Shown: positions 54,915-64,000 of the stretch, piece after piece
Layout: each line of letters opens with the position of its first letter
Numbering within the stretch: position 1 is the first letter of the stretch
From: Francisella sp. SYW-9
GTDB taxonomy: Bacteria > Pseudomonadota > Gammaproteobacteria > Francisellales > Francisellaceae
Length of the DNA: 64,000 bases
Assembly: GCF_008711465.1 (NCBI RefSeq)
Contig: NZ_VXKQ01000007.1
Coordinates: 262,247-326,246 of the forward strand
Direction of reading: 5' to 3'
Translations under genes and position numbers: made by a program
The notes under the pieces: generated by a model
Databases searched by the model: none
What the model was told of the DNA's origin: nothing
The model's input: only the letters and a program-made list of their open reading frames with translations

Positions 54915-55037
54915 ACTACCCCGACCTGCTTCGCAGCCCACCCTTCGACACTCGAAGAGGAATATCAAACTTCAACCTTAAACCAAATTCCCCTTCAAAT
55001 TTTGAAGGGGTGGCAGTCGTTAGACTGACGGGGTAGT
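54915..55037. repeat. 123-bp multi-hairpin intergenic repeat
   Basis: Terminal inverted repeats ACTACCCCG (54915-54923) and CGGGGTAGT (55029-55037) are exact. Inside are four perfect hairpins: CTGC/GCAG, CTTCGA/TCGAAG, CCCCTTCAAA/TTTGAAGGGG and CAGTC/GACTG. It is much richer in GC than its surroundings. It looks like a REP/MITE-type element that could act as a terminator for the genes on either side. Confidence 0.7.
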
Positions 55038-55060
55038 TTTACCCAACGCTCATCAACTAT

Positions 55061-56251
55061 TTATTCTTTCAGTCTAAGTAATTTTCTAACTTGTAAAGCA
55101 ATTAAAAACCATAATAGTGTTGCTAAAACAGAAGTCAGCTTTAGAGCTAAGATAACAAATGGTTGCTTTATATCATTGGCACTGATAAATATCCCTGCAA
55201 GAGGTAAAATATTATTTATGGAATGATAAAAGACCTCAGTCCCATAATCAATAAACTGGTATTGCAAAATTACAACATTTGCTATCCAAATGAAAAACAT
55301 ACATATAATTGGTTTTACGAAACTAGTACCACAACCATTTATCAAATCATAGATGTTAATCAATCCAGATAAGCCTGTCCATTTTTTACAAAAACAAGGT
55401 CTACTTTTATTAGTTTTCTTATCTTCTTTAGATTCCTTTTTTAATGACTCTTTAGCTTTTGCCAACAAATAGTGTCTATGTAACTGTTGTGCCTCCATAT
55501 AGGCATTATTACGATTGAAAAATTCTGCTAAACGGCTAAACTCTAGAGAATCTCCGTCAATTTTTAACAAATTATCAAAAGTTATTTTATCTATATTTAA
55601 CGAGTGGCTTATTGATGATTTATCGTCGAAATATGGAATTGATTTAAGCTTGCTGTTCTCATCAGTTTCAAACTCTAAGAGTTCACTATCTAATACTTGC
55701 AAATCTCCTTTAAATCCATTTAAAGACAAACAAACATGTTTCATACTTGAAAAAATATACTTCTGCGGACCCTTAACTGTTATTTTTATTGGAGTAAAAC
55801 GATGCTTTATAATTAGAATATTTAAATAATTTTCTTTATCATTTGCTAACTTGCTTTTATAAAATTCTAAATTATCTATAGTAAAATTAGGATCATATTT
55901 ATATGGAATTATTTTTATATCGTCTATAATTATTTGCTTAAAATGATGATTTGGAATTTGTTTTTCATTATTATCAGTAACCTTAAACCGTAATTTTCTA
56001 AAGTTTTTTAACTCTATACTTTCAACTATTGTGGTGTATATATTCTCTTTATTATCTAAAATTATATCTAATTGATTAAACCCATTTGATGCTTCACAAT
56101 GTAATTCAATAAAAACATCTTTTGAATCTGATATTTTGTAGCCTATTTTACCACAATTAATAGGGCTTAGCTTTAAGCTATATAAACCACTAAAATATTT
56201 TAAAAGATCTTGATATAAACTCTCTTGTTTATCTCTTTTAATTTCGTGCAA
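55061..56251 (-). CDS. Membrane protein of unknown function, C-terminal part
   Basis: Reading frame of 396 codons whose only early start is a TTG with no good RBS, overlapping the upstream frame by 52 bases. The first ~240 residues are beta-rich. Then comes FNRNNAYMEAQQLHRHYLLA, a linker, ~4 hydrophobic stretches (from LSGLINIYDLINGCGTSFVK) and a basic end (LQVRKLLRLKE). This helix-plus-membrane tail resembles that of some pentapeptide-repeat and related bacterial membrane proteins; function is unknown. I think it is the continuation of the 111-codon frame at 56200-56535, reached by a -1 shift at an A7 run. Confidence 0.65.
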   Translation of the reverse strand: MHEIKRDKQESLYQDLLKYFSGLYSLKLSPINCGKIGYKISDSKDVFIELHCEASNGFNQLDIILDNKENIYTTIVESIELKNFRKLRFKVTDNNEKQIPNHHFKQIIIDDIKIIPYKYDPNFTIDNLEFYKSKLANDKENYLNILIIKHRFTPIKITVKGPQKYIFSSMKHVCLSLNGFKGDLQVLDSELLEFETDENSKLKSIPYFDDKSSISHSLNIDKITFDNLLKIDGDSLEFSRLAEFFNRNNAYMEAQQLHRHYLLAKAKESLKKESKEDKKTNKSRPCFCKKWTGLSGLINIYDLINGCGTSFVKPIICMFFIWIANVVILQYQFIDYGTEVFYHSINNILPLAGIFISANDIKQPFVILALKLTSVLATLLWFLIALQVRKLLRLKE

Positions 56252-56535
56252 TATTTTTTTACAATATCTTTCTTATTTATGTTTTTAGATAATTTAGAAG
56301 ATATAGCTATCAAATCATTTTCAAAATCATCCTTACTTACTTTATTATTTTCTAGGAAACTGTAAGCATGTGCAGAACATTTATTATCATCATTTACATC
56401 TTCAGAGCAATAAGGGCAACAACGAGATACTTTTCTTGGATTATTAAAAATATTAAGATAAAAAGCCTTAAGCTCAGTATCAATTTTACAAGTTTTGGGC
56501 AAACCATCCCAACAAAAATCTATTTCACTATTCAT
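56200..56535 (-). CDS. Small Cys-rich frame, likely N-terminal part
   Basis: 111 codons starting at ATG 56535. A zinc-binding-like cluster, CCPYCSEDVNDDNKCSAH, lies near residue 40. No family is recognised. The frame ends shortly after the sequence GTA AAA AAA TAT, where a -1 shift leads without a stop into the 396-codon frame. Together they would give one cytoplasm-to-membrane protein of about 485 residues. Confidence 0.6.
   Translation of the reverse strand: MNSEIDFCWDGLPKTCKIDTELKAFYLNIFNNPRKVSRCCPYCSEDVNDDNKCSAHAYSFLENNKVSKDDFENDLIAISSKLSKNINKKDIVKKYCTKLKEINKRVYIKIF
56254..56260 (-). other. Slippery A7 site (A AAA AAA) joining two frames
   Basis: On the minus strand the codons read GTA AAA AAA TAT, so A AAA AAA is positioned in zero frame as an X XXY YYZ heptamer. 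After a -1 slip the ribosome continues ATA TTG CAC GAA into the long downstream frame. Transcript slippage adding one A, or a simple mutation in the run, would have the same effect. Confidence 0.5.
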
Positions 56536-56637
56536 AAAACGCCAAATAAAAATACCCTATACTTATAGAATACGGTATAAGTTAAAATAATAAAAATTAA
56601 GGTATAAATTTAAAAAGAAAAAATATTTAGAGAAAAA

Positions 56638-58524
56638 CTATCTGATATATTTATTTACAAGCTTAACAAAAGACATAGGATCTTCTATTTTAGCGCCTTC
56701 AACAAACATTGCTTGCATAAGAAGTAACTCAGAAATATCACCAAATACTTCTGTATCAGCTTCATCTTTTAGTTTTTGTACTAAATGATGCTCAGCATTA
56801 AGCTCTAAGATAGGCTTCATACCCATACCAGGCATAAATGCTTGTCCAGCTTCTTCCATCATTTTTTGCATGTGTAAGCTCATACCATAGTCATTTACAA
56901 CCACACAGCTTGGAGAATCAGTTAGACGCTTAGATAAACGTACATCTTCAACTTTATCTTTTAGAGATTCTTTTACTTCTTCTAAGATTTTTTTGAAATC
57001 TTTAGATTCTTTTTCAAATTTCTCTTTGTTTTCTTCTGACTCAAACTTATCAAGATCGATATCACCTTTGATAATAGACTTCATATGCTTACCATCAAAC
57101 TCAGTCAATGTAGACATCATCCACTCATCGATACGATCTGACATAAGGATTACTTCAATACCTTTCTTCTTGAATGCTTCAAGTTGTGGGTTATTAGCAG
57201 CAGCCTTATGACTATCAGATGTAATATAGTAGATAGTATCTTGACCTTCTTTCATACGCGAAATATAGTCAGCTAAAGAAACTGTTTGCTTAGAGTCTCC
57301 ATTCTCTGTAGTCGCAAATCTTAATAGGCCAGCAATTTTTTCTTTATTTGAGTGATCGTCAGATATACCTTCTTTAAGCACTTGACCAAAGTTATCCCAG
57401 AATTTTTGATATTTTTCTGCATCTTTATTAGCAAGCTTCTTAAGTTCACCAAGAACCTTAGAAGTTGTCGCTTTTCTGATCTTATCAATAACTTTATTAT
57501 GCTGTAATATCTCACGTGATACGTTTAGTGGTAAATCAGCAGAGTCAATTACACCTTTAACAAATCTTAAATATGGAGGTAGTAATTCCTTGTTCTCCAT
57601 AATAAATACTCTACGCACATATAAAGATAAACCATAATCTTTATCTCTATTCCAGAAGTCAAAAGGCTTATTCTCTGGGATATATAGTAAGCTGTTATAC
57701 TCAAGGTTACCCTCAACTTTGTTATGTATCCACATTGAAGCATCTGCAAAATCATGAGATATATACTTATAGAACTCTTGATACTCTTCATCAGTTACTT
57801 CATCTTTTGATCTTAACCAAATAGCTTTAGTATTGTTTACAGTCTCATACTCATCTTTGATTGTTTGCTCACCTTTATCATCAGTTTCAACTTTTTTCAT
57901 CTGAATAGGAGTATTGATACAATCAGAATATTTATGAACTAAACCTTTTAATAAGTTATGCTCTAGTAGGTCTAACTGATCTTCTTTGATATGCAGAGTT
58001 ATCTCTGTACCACGCTTTTCTTTAGTGATAGTTTCTACTGTAAAGCCATTTTTCGCATCAGAAACCCACTTAGTTGCCTGAGCTTTGTCTTGACCCGCTT
58101 TTCTAGTTCTAACCGTAACTTTATCAGCAACGATAAATGATGAATAAAAACCAACACCAAATTGACCGATAAGTTCATTATCTTTACTCTTATCACCTGT
58201 TAAATTCTCTAAGAATTTCTTAGTACCAGACTTTGCAATAGTTCCAAGGTTCTCAATAACCTCTTCCTCTGTCATACCAATACCATTATCACTAACTGTA
58301 ATAGTCTTAGCATCCTTATCAAAGTCTACTTTTATTGCATAATCAGTGTCACCTTCGCTTAACTCTGCATTTGAGATACTTTCATATCTTAGCTTCTCAA
58401 TTGCATCAGAACTATTTGATACTAGTTCTCTTAGGAAAATTTCACGATTTGAATATAGCGAATGAATTACAAGGTGAAGTAATTTATCTACCTCAGTTTC
58501 AAAAGTATATTTTTTTTCTGACAT
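56638..58524 (-). CDS. htpG: Chaperone HtpG (bacterial Hsp90)
   Basis: ATP-dependent dimeric chaperone, 628 residues, normal length. The GHKL nucleotide site shows [35 protein letters not shown] and [17 protein letters not shown]. The middle domain has [20 protein letters not shown] and [15 protein letters not shown]-like stretch ([15 protein letters not shown]). The C-terminal dimerisation part is complete. A single gene. Confidence 0.97.
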   Translation of the reverse strand: MSEKKYTFETEVDKLLHLVIHSLYSNREIFLRELVSNSSDAIEKLRYESISNAELSEGDTDYAIKVDFDKDAKTITVSDNGIGMTEEEVIENLGTIAKSGTKKFLENLTGDKSKDNELIGQFGVGFYSSFIVADKVTVRTRKAGQDKAQATKWVSDAKNGFTVETITKEKRGTEITLHIKEDQLDLLEHNLLKGLVHKYSDCINTPIQMKKVETDDKGEQTIKDEYETVNNTKAIWLRSKDEVTDEEYQEFYKYISHDFADASMWIHNKVEGNLEYNSLLYIPENKPFDFWNRDKDYGLSLYVRRVFIMENKELLPPYLRFVKGVIDSADLPLNVSREILQHNKVIDKIRKATTSKVLGELKKLANKDAEKYQKFWDNFGQVLKEGISDDHSNKEKIAGLLRFATTENGDSKQTVSLADYISRMKEGQDTIYYITSDSHKAAANNPQLEAFKKKGIEVILMSDRIDEWMMSTLTEFDGKHMKSIIKGDIDLDKFESEENKEKFEKESKDFKKILEEVKESLKDKVEDVRLSKRLTDSPSCVVVNDYGMSLHMQKMMEEAGQAFMPGMGMKPILELNAEHHLVQKLKDEADTEVFGDISELLLMQAMFVEGAKIEDPMSFVKLVNKYIR

Positions 58525-58635
58525 TTTATATAACCCTCTTTTGTTATATTCATTTAAATAAAATCTATGACAGTGTATATATGAGAGTTATTATTATTTT
58601 TTCAAGAATTTTTTATTCTAATTACACTTTAAAGG

Positions 58636-59334
58636 CTAATTTGGCGAAGAATCTTTATTACTTTTGCATTTCTTTTTAGCAGCTTCCTCGCGTTCTTGTC
58701 GCATTTCTTCAATAAAAGCCCCACCTATTAAACCACTAGGAATAGCAAAAACTCCTATACCAAGCATCGAAAGAGCTGCTGCAATTAGTCTACCAGCCAA
58801 AGTTACTGGATACATATCACCATATCCAACTGTTGTTAACGTTGTAACTCCCCACCATAATGTTTTTGATATAGTTGAGAACACTTGTGGTTGCGCATTA
58901 TGCTCTGCGTAAAACATCATTACACATGAGATTATCAATATTACAAAGATTAAACAGTATGCTACTAACAGCTCAAGATAGATTTTCTTAAATACATTAA
59001 CCAATCTATTCATAATTGCTGAATTTTGAAATATTTTAAATATACGTAACAACCTAAGCACTATTAGTTCATGGGAATTCACACCAAAAAGCGCAAGTAT
59101 CAATGGTAAAAAAATAGCTATAAAGTCGATAACATTATAAAATTTAAAAACAAATACTAGTTTTTTAGGCGATATAACTAATCGAATAATATACTCAATA
59201 GAAAAGATCGCGGAAAAACTAATATTAACATAGTTAAGATAATCTACATTACCATAATCTACTTGCGTTATTAAAGTTATAGAATTGATAATAACCAATA
59301 TGATAATTACACACTGGTAAAGTTTTTGAGCCAT
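58636..59334 (-). CDS. Voltage-gated-type potassium channel
   Basis: Six-helix channel of 232 residues. The S4-like segment HELIVLRLLRIFKIFQ has spaced arginines. The pore carries TLTTVGYGDMYPVT with the potassium selectivity filter TVGYGD. The tail is short and basic, without an RCK domain. It resembles KvAP-like prokaryotic channels. Likely an inner-membrane potassium conductance for membrane potential or osmotic control; gating is inferred. Confidence 0.88.
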   Translation of the reverse strand: MAQKLYQCVIIILVIINSITLITQVDYGNVDYLNYVNISFSAIFSIEYIIRLVISPKKLVFVFKFYNVIDFIAIFLPLILALFGVNSHELIVLRLLRIFKIFQNSAIMNRLVNVFKKIYLELLVAYCLIFVILIISCVMMFYAEHNAQPQVFSTISKTLWWGVTTLTTVGYGDMYPVTLAGRLIAAALSMLGIGVFAIPSGLIGGAFIEEMRQEREEAAKKKCKSNKDSSPN

Positions 59335-59447
59335 ATAAATAAACTAAATAATAAAAAATTATAAAGTAATTTTAGCAAATATATTTGGGATAATGAGAGT
59401 AAAAATTTAGATATTTTTGAATAAGAATTTTTGAGATATAAAAGAAA

Positions 59448-59885
59448 TTATTCTTCGTCAGCAGCTTCTTCTACTTCAGGTCTGTCTACTAATTCGATGA
59501 AAGCCATAGGCGCTTTATCACCAAATCTGTAACCACACTTAAGGATTCTAGTGTAACCACCAGCTCTTTCTGCATAACGAGCACCAAACTCTTCGAAAAG
59601 TTTAGTTACAGCTGCTTTGTTTCTTAAGAAGTCAAATGCTTGTCTTCTTAATGCGACTGATTGTGCTTTAAACTCATTAGAATTTACATCTAACTCGTTT
59701 CTTAATTTATATTCTCTTTTAGCTAAAGTAACTAAAGGCTCAACGATAGTTCTTAATTCTTTAGCTTTTGGTAAAGTAGTTTTGATAAGCTCATGATTGA
59801 TCAAAGAAGCTGACATGTTTTTAAACATAGCTTTTCTATGACTACTAGTTCTACCAAATTTTCTACCTTGCTTATGATGTCTCAT
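59448..59885 (-). CDS. rplQ: 50S ribosomal protein L17
   Basis: L17 of 145 residues, beginning [20 protein letters not shown] with the core [20 protein letters not shown]. The C-terminal extension is acidic (EEAADEE). It lines the exit-tunnel region of the large subunit. Last gene of the operon, 48 bases after rpoA. Confidence 0.97.
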   Translation of the reverse strand: MRHHKQGRKFGRTSSHRKAMFKNMSASLINHELIKTTLPKAKELRTIVEPLVTLAKREYKLRNELDVNSNEFKAQSVALRRQAFDFLRNKAAVTKLFEEFGARYAERAGGYTRILKCGYRFGDKAPMAFIELVDRPEVEEAADEE

Positions 59886-59933
59886 AGTAATTACTCCTTT
59901 ATAGTTAATATTATATGATTACTATACTATTAT

Positions 59934-60905
59934 TTATTTTCCTTCAACTAATTCTCTAAAGTTATCAATCTGAACACCTAGAGATAAGCTGTTATCTATC
60001 AATATTTGTTTAATCTCATTTAGAGATTTTTTACCTAAATTAGGTATCTTCATAAGTTTAGACTCACTATATTGAACAAGATCGCCAAGATACTTGATGT
60101 TCTCAGCTCTTAAACAATTAGATGATCTTACAGTAAGCTCTAAGTCATCAATTGGTTTAAGAAGTATAGGATCAATATTAGAATCTAATAAAGCATCTCC
60201 AGTTTTACCATTGCTAGGTACTTTAAGAGATACAAAAACTGACATTTGCTCACAAAAATATTCTAAAGCTTTTGTAACAGCTACTAGTGGTTCTACAGTA
60301 CCATTTGTTTTCAAAAATACTTCTAGAACATCACTCTCGCCATTATCAATTACTTCAAATGCAACTCTTTTGATTGGGTTATAATCTGCATCAACAGCTA
60401 TATCACCAATTCTGTCTAGTTCAATTGGTACAGCTGAAAGTATCCCTACATTTCTGCCATAATCAACTGTTGCAACTAAACTGAACTCTCTTTGATTTGT
60501 CAAAGTAGCTATAGGTTGATCTTTATTTATAATCTCTACACCTTGAGTTGTCTTAAAGTCACCAGCCGTAACAACACCTGTTTTATTAACAGATAACTCT
60601 AGCTCAACACCTTCGATGCCATTGTCAAGTTTGATTGCTACTTTCTTTAAGTTAGAAACGATTTCGACAACATCTTCTTTGACATCTTCTAAAGCAGAAT
60701 ACTCATGCAATACATCTTTAATATTTACTTTAATAATAGATGCACCAGGAAGAGAAGATAATAAAACCCTTCTAATAGAGTTGCCAAGGATATGAGCCAT
60801 ACCTTTTTCTACAGGAGAAAGCTGTACTTTATATCCTAAAGCACCTAAATCCTCTTTAAGCTGTATATTAGGTAAAAATTCTTGGTTTGAATTATTATTA
60901 CTCAC
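59934..60905 (-). CDS. rpoA: RNA polymerase alpha subunit
   Basis: Alpha subunit of 323 residues. The N-terminal assembly domain has [20 protein letters not shown], and the C-terminal domain has [20 protein letters not shown] and [16 protein letters not shown], so the promoter- and activator-contacting domain is present. Francisella species are known to carry two different rpoA genes; this is the copy in the ribosomal operon. A second copy, if present, lies outside the window. Confidence 0.96.
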   Translation of the reverse strand: MSNNNSNQEFLPNIQLKEDLGALGYKVQLSPVEKGMAHILGNSIRRVLLSSLPGASIIKVNIKDVLHEYSALEDVKEDVVEIVSNLKKVAIKLDNGIEGVELELSVNKTGVVTAGDFKTTQGVEIINKDQPIATLTNQREFSLVATVDYGRNVGILSAVPIELDRIGDIAVDADYNPIKRVAFEVIDNGESDVLEVFLKTNGTVEPLVAVTKALEYFCEQMSVFVSLKVPSNGKTGDALLDSNIDPILLKPIDDLELTVRSSNCLRAENIKYLGDLVQYSESKLMKIPNLGKKSLNEIKQILIDNSLSLGVQIDNFRELVEGK

Positions 60906-60969
60906 TAAAAAATCTCCTTGAAATAAAGGCCATAAAGAGCCACTAAAGATAATAAAATATTATTTATTA

Positions 60970-61590
60970 TTACTTAGAGTAAAGCTCGATGATTAATTGT
61001 TCATTTATGTCTGATGATAGCTCAGATCTATCTGGAGAAGCTTTCATAGTACCTTCTAATGAATCAGTATTTACATCGATCCAAGAAAGTTCTTTTCTGC
61101 TTTTAGCAAGCTCAACAGCATTTTGAATTCTTAATTGTTTTTTAGCTTTCTCTCTTACTGCAACGATATCACCAGCTTTAACTTGAGCAGATGGTACGTT
61201 ACAAGTATGTCCATTAAGAACTATACCTTTATGAACAACAAGCTGTCTAGCTTCTGCACGAGTAGCAGCAAAGCCCATTCTATAAACAACATTGTCTAAT
61301 CTTGATTCTAATAGTTCTAATAAAGTAGCACCTGTGTTACCTTTTCTTCTATTAGCTTCAAGATAGTATTTTTTGAACTGACCTTCTAAAATACCGTACA
61401 TACGACGAACTTTTTGCTTTTCTCTTAACTGTAAACCATAGTCAGAAAGACGCGCTCTTCTTGCTCCATGTTGACCTGGTGCAGTATTCATTTTGCATTT
61501 TTCGTCGTTAGCTTTTACGCCACTTTTTAAAAATAAGTCAGTACCTTCTCTTCTAGAAAGTTTACACTTTGGTCCTAGATATCTAGCCAT
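60970..61590 (-). CDS. rpsD: 30S ribosomal protein S4
   Basis: Primary 16S-binding protein of 206 residues: [20 protein letters not shown] at the start and the S4/Hsp RNA-binding domain [20 protein letters not shown] with [13 protein letters not shown]. It lacks the N-terminal zinc cysteines of the C+ form. In E. coli it autoregulates this operon. Confidence 0.97.
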   Translation of the reverse strand: MARYLGPKCKLSRREGTDLFLKSGVKANDEKCKMNTAPGQHGARRARLSDYGLQLREKQKVRRMYGILEGQFKKYYLEANRRKGNTGATLLELLESRLDNVVYRMGFAATRAEARQLVVHKGIVLNGHTCNVPSAQVKAGDIVAVREKAKKQLRIQNAVELAKSRKELSWIDVNTDSLEGTMKASPDRSELSSDINEQLIIELYSK

Positions 61591-61611
61591 TATTTATTTC
61601 CCTTTAAAATA

Positions 61612-62001
61612 TTAAACACGACGTTTCTTAGGAGGACGACAACCATTATGAGGTAATGGAGTCACATCTGTTATACTTGATACTTTTAGGTTCTTAGCGT
61701 TTAAAGCTCTAACAGCTGAATCTCTACCTGAACCTGGTCCTTTTACTAAAACATCTACATTTTTAACACCATATTCTAGAGCCATATCAGCTGCTCTTTC
61801 TGCTGCAACCTGAGCAGCGAAAGGTGTACTTTTTCTTGAACCTCTAAAGCCACTACCACCAGAAGTTGCCCAAGATAAAGCATTACCTTGTCTATCTGTG
61901 ATAGTCACTATAGTGTTATTAAAAGATGAGTAAATATGAGCAACTGCATCAGTAACTACTCTTTTTACTTTTTTCTTTGATGATCTAACAGACTTAGCCA
62001 T
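61612..62001 (-). CDS. rpsK: 30S ribosomal protein S11
   Basis: S11 of 129 residues with [39 protein letters not shown]-like stretch ([17 protein letters not shown]) and the basic end [13 protein letters not shown]-like ([13 protein letters not shown]). It forms part of the platform of the small subunit. 21 bases before rpsD, 36 after rpsM. Confidence 0.97.
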   Translation of the reverse strand: MAKSVRSSKKKVKRVVTDAVAHIYSSFNNTIVTITDRQGNALSWATSGGSGFRGSRKSTPFAAQVAAERAADMALEYGVKNVDVLVKGPGSGRDSAVRALNAKNLKVSSITDVTPLPHNGCRPPKKRRV

Positions 62002-62037
62002 ATAATCTACCCTTTAATCTTTATAGTTATAATTGTA

Positions 62038-62394
62038 TTACGCCTTGATTGGCTTTCTTGGACCCTTACGAGTACGAGCATTAGTCTTCGTTCTTTGCCC
62101 TCTTACAGGAAGGCTACGACGATGTCTTCTACCTCTGAAGCAACCTAAGTCCATAAGTCTTTTTATGTCCATAGAAACTTCACGACGCAGGTCACCTTCT
62201 ACAGTATATTTAGCAACCTCTGTTCTTAAGGCTTCAACTTGCTCATCTGTTAATTCTTTGATTTTAACAGTCGGATCTAGTTTACAAGATTCACATATTT
62301 GTTGTGCTCTTGTCTTACCTATTCCATAAATTGAAGTTAATCCTATTACTGCATGTTTATGAACAGGAATATTAACACCAGCTATACGAGCCAT
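62038..62394 (-). CDS. rpsM: 30S ribosomal protein S13
   Basis: S13 of 118 residues: [33 protein letters not shown] and the tail [20 protein letters not shown]. It contacts the P-site tRNA and the large subunit. First of the S13-S11-S4-alpha-L17 group. Confidence 0.97.
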   Translation of the reverse strand: MARIAGVNIPVHKHAVIGLTSIYGIGKTRAQQICESCKLDPTVKIKELTDEQVEALRTEVAKYTVEGDLRREVSMDIKRLMDLGCFRGRRHRRSLPVRGQRTKTNARTRKGPRKPIKA

Positions 62395-62511
62395 CTAATT
62401 CACTCCTAAATAATTATTCTTAATTTATTTGCTATCAAAGCAATTTAGTAACTTGCTAGGATAACTTTTTAAAAACAAATAATCAAGCTTTATTTAATTT
62501 TGCTTGACTGA

Positions 62512-62625
62512 TTAACCTTGTCTTTGCTTATGTCTAGGGTCTGTACATATCACACGAACTACTCTGTTACGCTTGATAACTTTACAGTTTCTACACATTT
62601 TTTTAACTGAAGCTCTAACTTTCAT
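62512..62625 (-). CDS. rpmJ: 50S ribosomal protein L36, zinc form
   Basis: A 37-residue protein starting [20 protein letters not shown] and ending DPRHKQRQG. The zinc ligands C11, C14, C27 and H32 (CxxC...C....H) are all present. It lies between secY (24 bases upstream) and rpsM, its standard place. Start codon ATG at 62625, stop TAA at 62514-62512, with GGAG upstream. Confidence 0.95.
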
Positions 62626-62649
62626 TATATTTCTCCAAAAAATATTTCT

Positions 62650-63975
62650 CTATTTTCTCTTACCGCTAAGATTTGCTTTTTTCAGTAAAGAATCATATTG
62701 TGTTGACATCATATGAGATCTAACTTGAGCCATAAAGTCCATCATCACAACTACAACAATTAGTAAAGATGTTCCACCGAATGTAAATGATAAACCTTGT
62801 GCAAAGAATTTCACTACAAATATCGGTAATAAACATATAGCTGTAATATATAATGAACCAACTAAAGTCAATCTTGTCATAACTGCATCTATATACTTAG
62901 CTGTCTGCTCACCAGGTCTTACACCCGAAATATAAGCGCCAGATTTCTTTAAGTTATCCGCCGTCTCTTTTGGATTAAATACTAATGAAGTATAAAAGAA
63001 ACAGAAAAATATAATAGTCGCAGCAAATACTACTGTATAAACTATACTACCTGGTTGTAGCATCTCAGCAACATTAGCTAACCAGCCTAGTGAATTATAG
63101 TTAGATAACCAACCGATTAAAACACCTGGAACCATAAGTATAGATGAAGCAAAAATCGCTGGGATTACACCAGCCATGTTTAACTTCAAAGGCAAATGAC
63201 TTGTCTGAGCAGCAAACATTTTTCTGCCCTGCTGTCTTTTTGCATAATTCACAGTAATTTTTCTCTGTGCGCTTTCCATAAATACTACAAATGCTATTAC
63301 TAACAATAGAAGTATTAAAAGAACCCAAACAGATAAATATGATATTACATGTTGATTTGCCTGAGATAGAGTGTTTGATATTTCAAATGGAAGATTTGCA
63401 ATAATACCCGAAAAAATTAGTAGTGAAATACCATTTCCCACACCTCTTTCCGTGATTTGCTCACCCAACCACATCAAAAACATACTACCAGTAGTAACAG
63501 AAACAATAGTCGTTAAATAAAATAACGGCATATTATGTGTTGTTACTAAACCATCTTGATGCAGAACAAATGCAACAATACCAAATGATTGCACTACCGC
63601 CAAAGCAAGAGTAAAATATCTTGTATACTGAGTGATTTTTTTCTGACCCGATTCACCTTCTTTCTTCAGCTCTATAAACTTAGGATATACAGCTGATAAC
63701 ATTTGAAAGACAATCGATGCAGAAATATAAGGCATCACACCCAAAGCAAAGATACTCATTTGAGTAAGAGCGCCACCAGAGAACATATTAAACATGCTCA
63801 TCAAACCACTTGTTGATGAGTGTTGATTTGAAATAATTTGAACTAATTTTGTAGGATCAATGTTAGGGATAGGAATATATACACCTAATCTAAACACTAA
63901 TATAGCAACAACTACAAAAATTAGTCTTGATTTTAATTCACCTGTTGTACCAGAAGCACTATTAAACTTTGACAT
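62650..63975 (-). CDS. secY: Preprotein translocase subunit SecY
   Basis: Channel-forming subunit of the Sec translocon, 441 residues with ten membrane helices. The start is [20 protein letters not shown], the plug region is [20 protein letters not shown], and [17 protein letters not shown] and [20 protein letters not shown] match the family. It is complete; only 25 bases follow to the window edge, where rplO would be expected upstream. Confidence 0.97.
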   Translation of the reverse strand: MSKFNSASGTTGELKSRLIFVVVAILVFRLGVYIPIPNIDPTKLVQIISNQHSSTSGLMSMFNMFSGGALTQMSIFALGVMPYISASIVFQMLSAVYPKFIELKKEGESGQKKITQYTRYFTLALAVVQSFGIVAFVLHQDGLVTTHNMPLFYLTTIVSVTTGSMFLMWLGEQITERGVGNGISLLIFSGIIANLPFEISNTLSQANQHVISYLSVWVLLILLLLVIAFVVFMESAQRKITVNYAKRQQGRKMFAAQTSHLPLKLNMAGVIPAIFASSILMVPGVLIGWLSNYNSLGWLANVAEMLQPGSIVYTVVFAATIIFFCFFYTSLVFNPKETADNLKKSGAYISGVRPGEQTAKYIDAVMTRLTLVGSLYITAICLLPIFVVKFFAQGLSFTFGGTSLLIVVVVMMDFMAQVRSHMMSTQYDSLLKKANLSGKRK

Positions 63976-64000
63976 ATCTTTAAATCTTACTCTACTTTAC

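Overview
The window looks like a chromosomal segment of a Francisella-type gammaproteobacterium. It is AT-rich (roughly one third GC by eye). The order secY-rpmJ-rpsM-rpsK-rpsD-rpoA-rplQ, the operon pyrG-ndk-accD-folC-tsaE, a chitin-binding lytic polysaccharide monooxygenase (LPMO) locus and the codon use all fit that group. A complete arginine pathway with its own ArgR suggests an environmental, arginine-prototrophic species rather than a host-restricted one. Genus assignment is inference from gene content; no search was run.

Layout. 1-10185: a reverse transcriptase (RT) gene converging on a 3001-residue lipoprotein gene built of Ig-like repeats. The last ~140 codons of that gene and the spacer behind it have unusual base composition. 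10650-18924: a LysR regulator divergent from a Bcr/CflA-type drug exporter, then a KefB/C-type antiporter, a MATE exporter and a copper ATPase. 19197-23966: a secreted protein of unknown function, an AGCS symporter, an SPFH protein, an NTF2-like secreted protein and a chagasin-like protease inhibitor. 24049-28493: ferredoxin-NADP reductase, ribosomal L31, and a three-gene catabolic unit (YfcC-type transporter, M20 amidase, DUF1028). 28598-37542: a leftward run of housekeeping genes (pyrG, ndk, accD, folC, tsaE, a Sel1-type protein, murJ, gshA). 38133-43395: an EamA exporter behind a possible attenuator, gene debris, an intact LPMO and a broken paralogue.

43801-53936 is the arginine island: a YfcC-type transporter, argG-argH, argR, argD, and divergent argC-argJ-argB-argF. 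A perfect ARG box lies before argG, and tandem ARG boxes with the spacing known from E. coli lie between argD and argC. These genes together carry glutamate to arginine, with ArgJ recycling the acetyl group, under ArgR control. An aspartoacylase-family gene follows. 55061-56535 is a two-frame gene joined at an A7 slippery site. Then come htpG, a potassium channel and the ribosomal/RNA polymerase/secretion operon, which runs off the right edge.

The best candidate for an undescribed system is the left end: an RT with intact catalytic motifs beside a giant surface lipoprotein whose C-terminus departs from genomic composition. That is what a diversity-generating retroelement would predict. However, the RT's motif 4 is group II-like, and I could not find a template/variable repeat pair by eye, so the idea is unproven.
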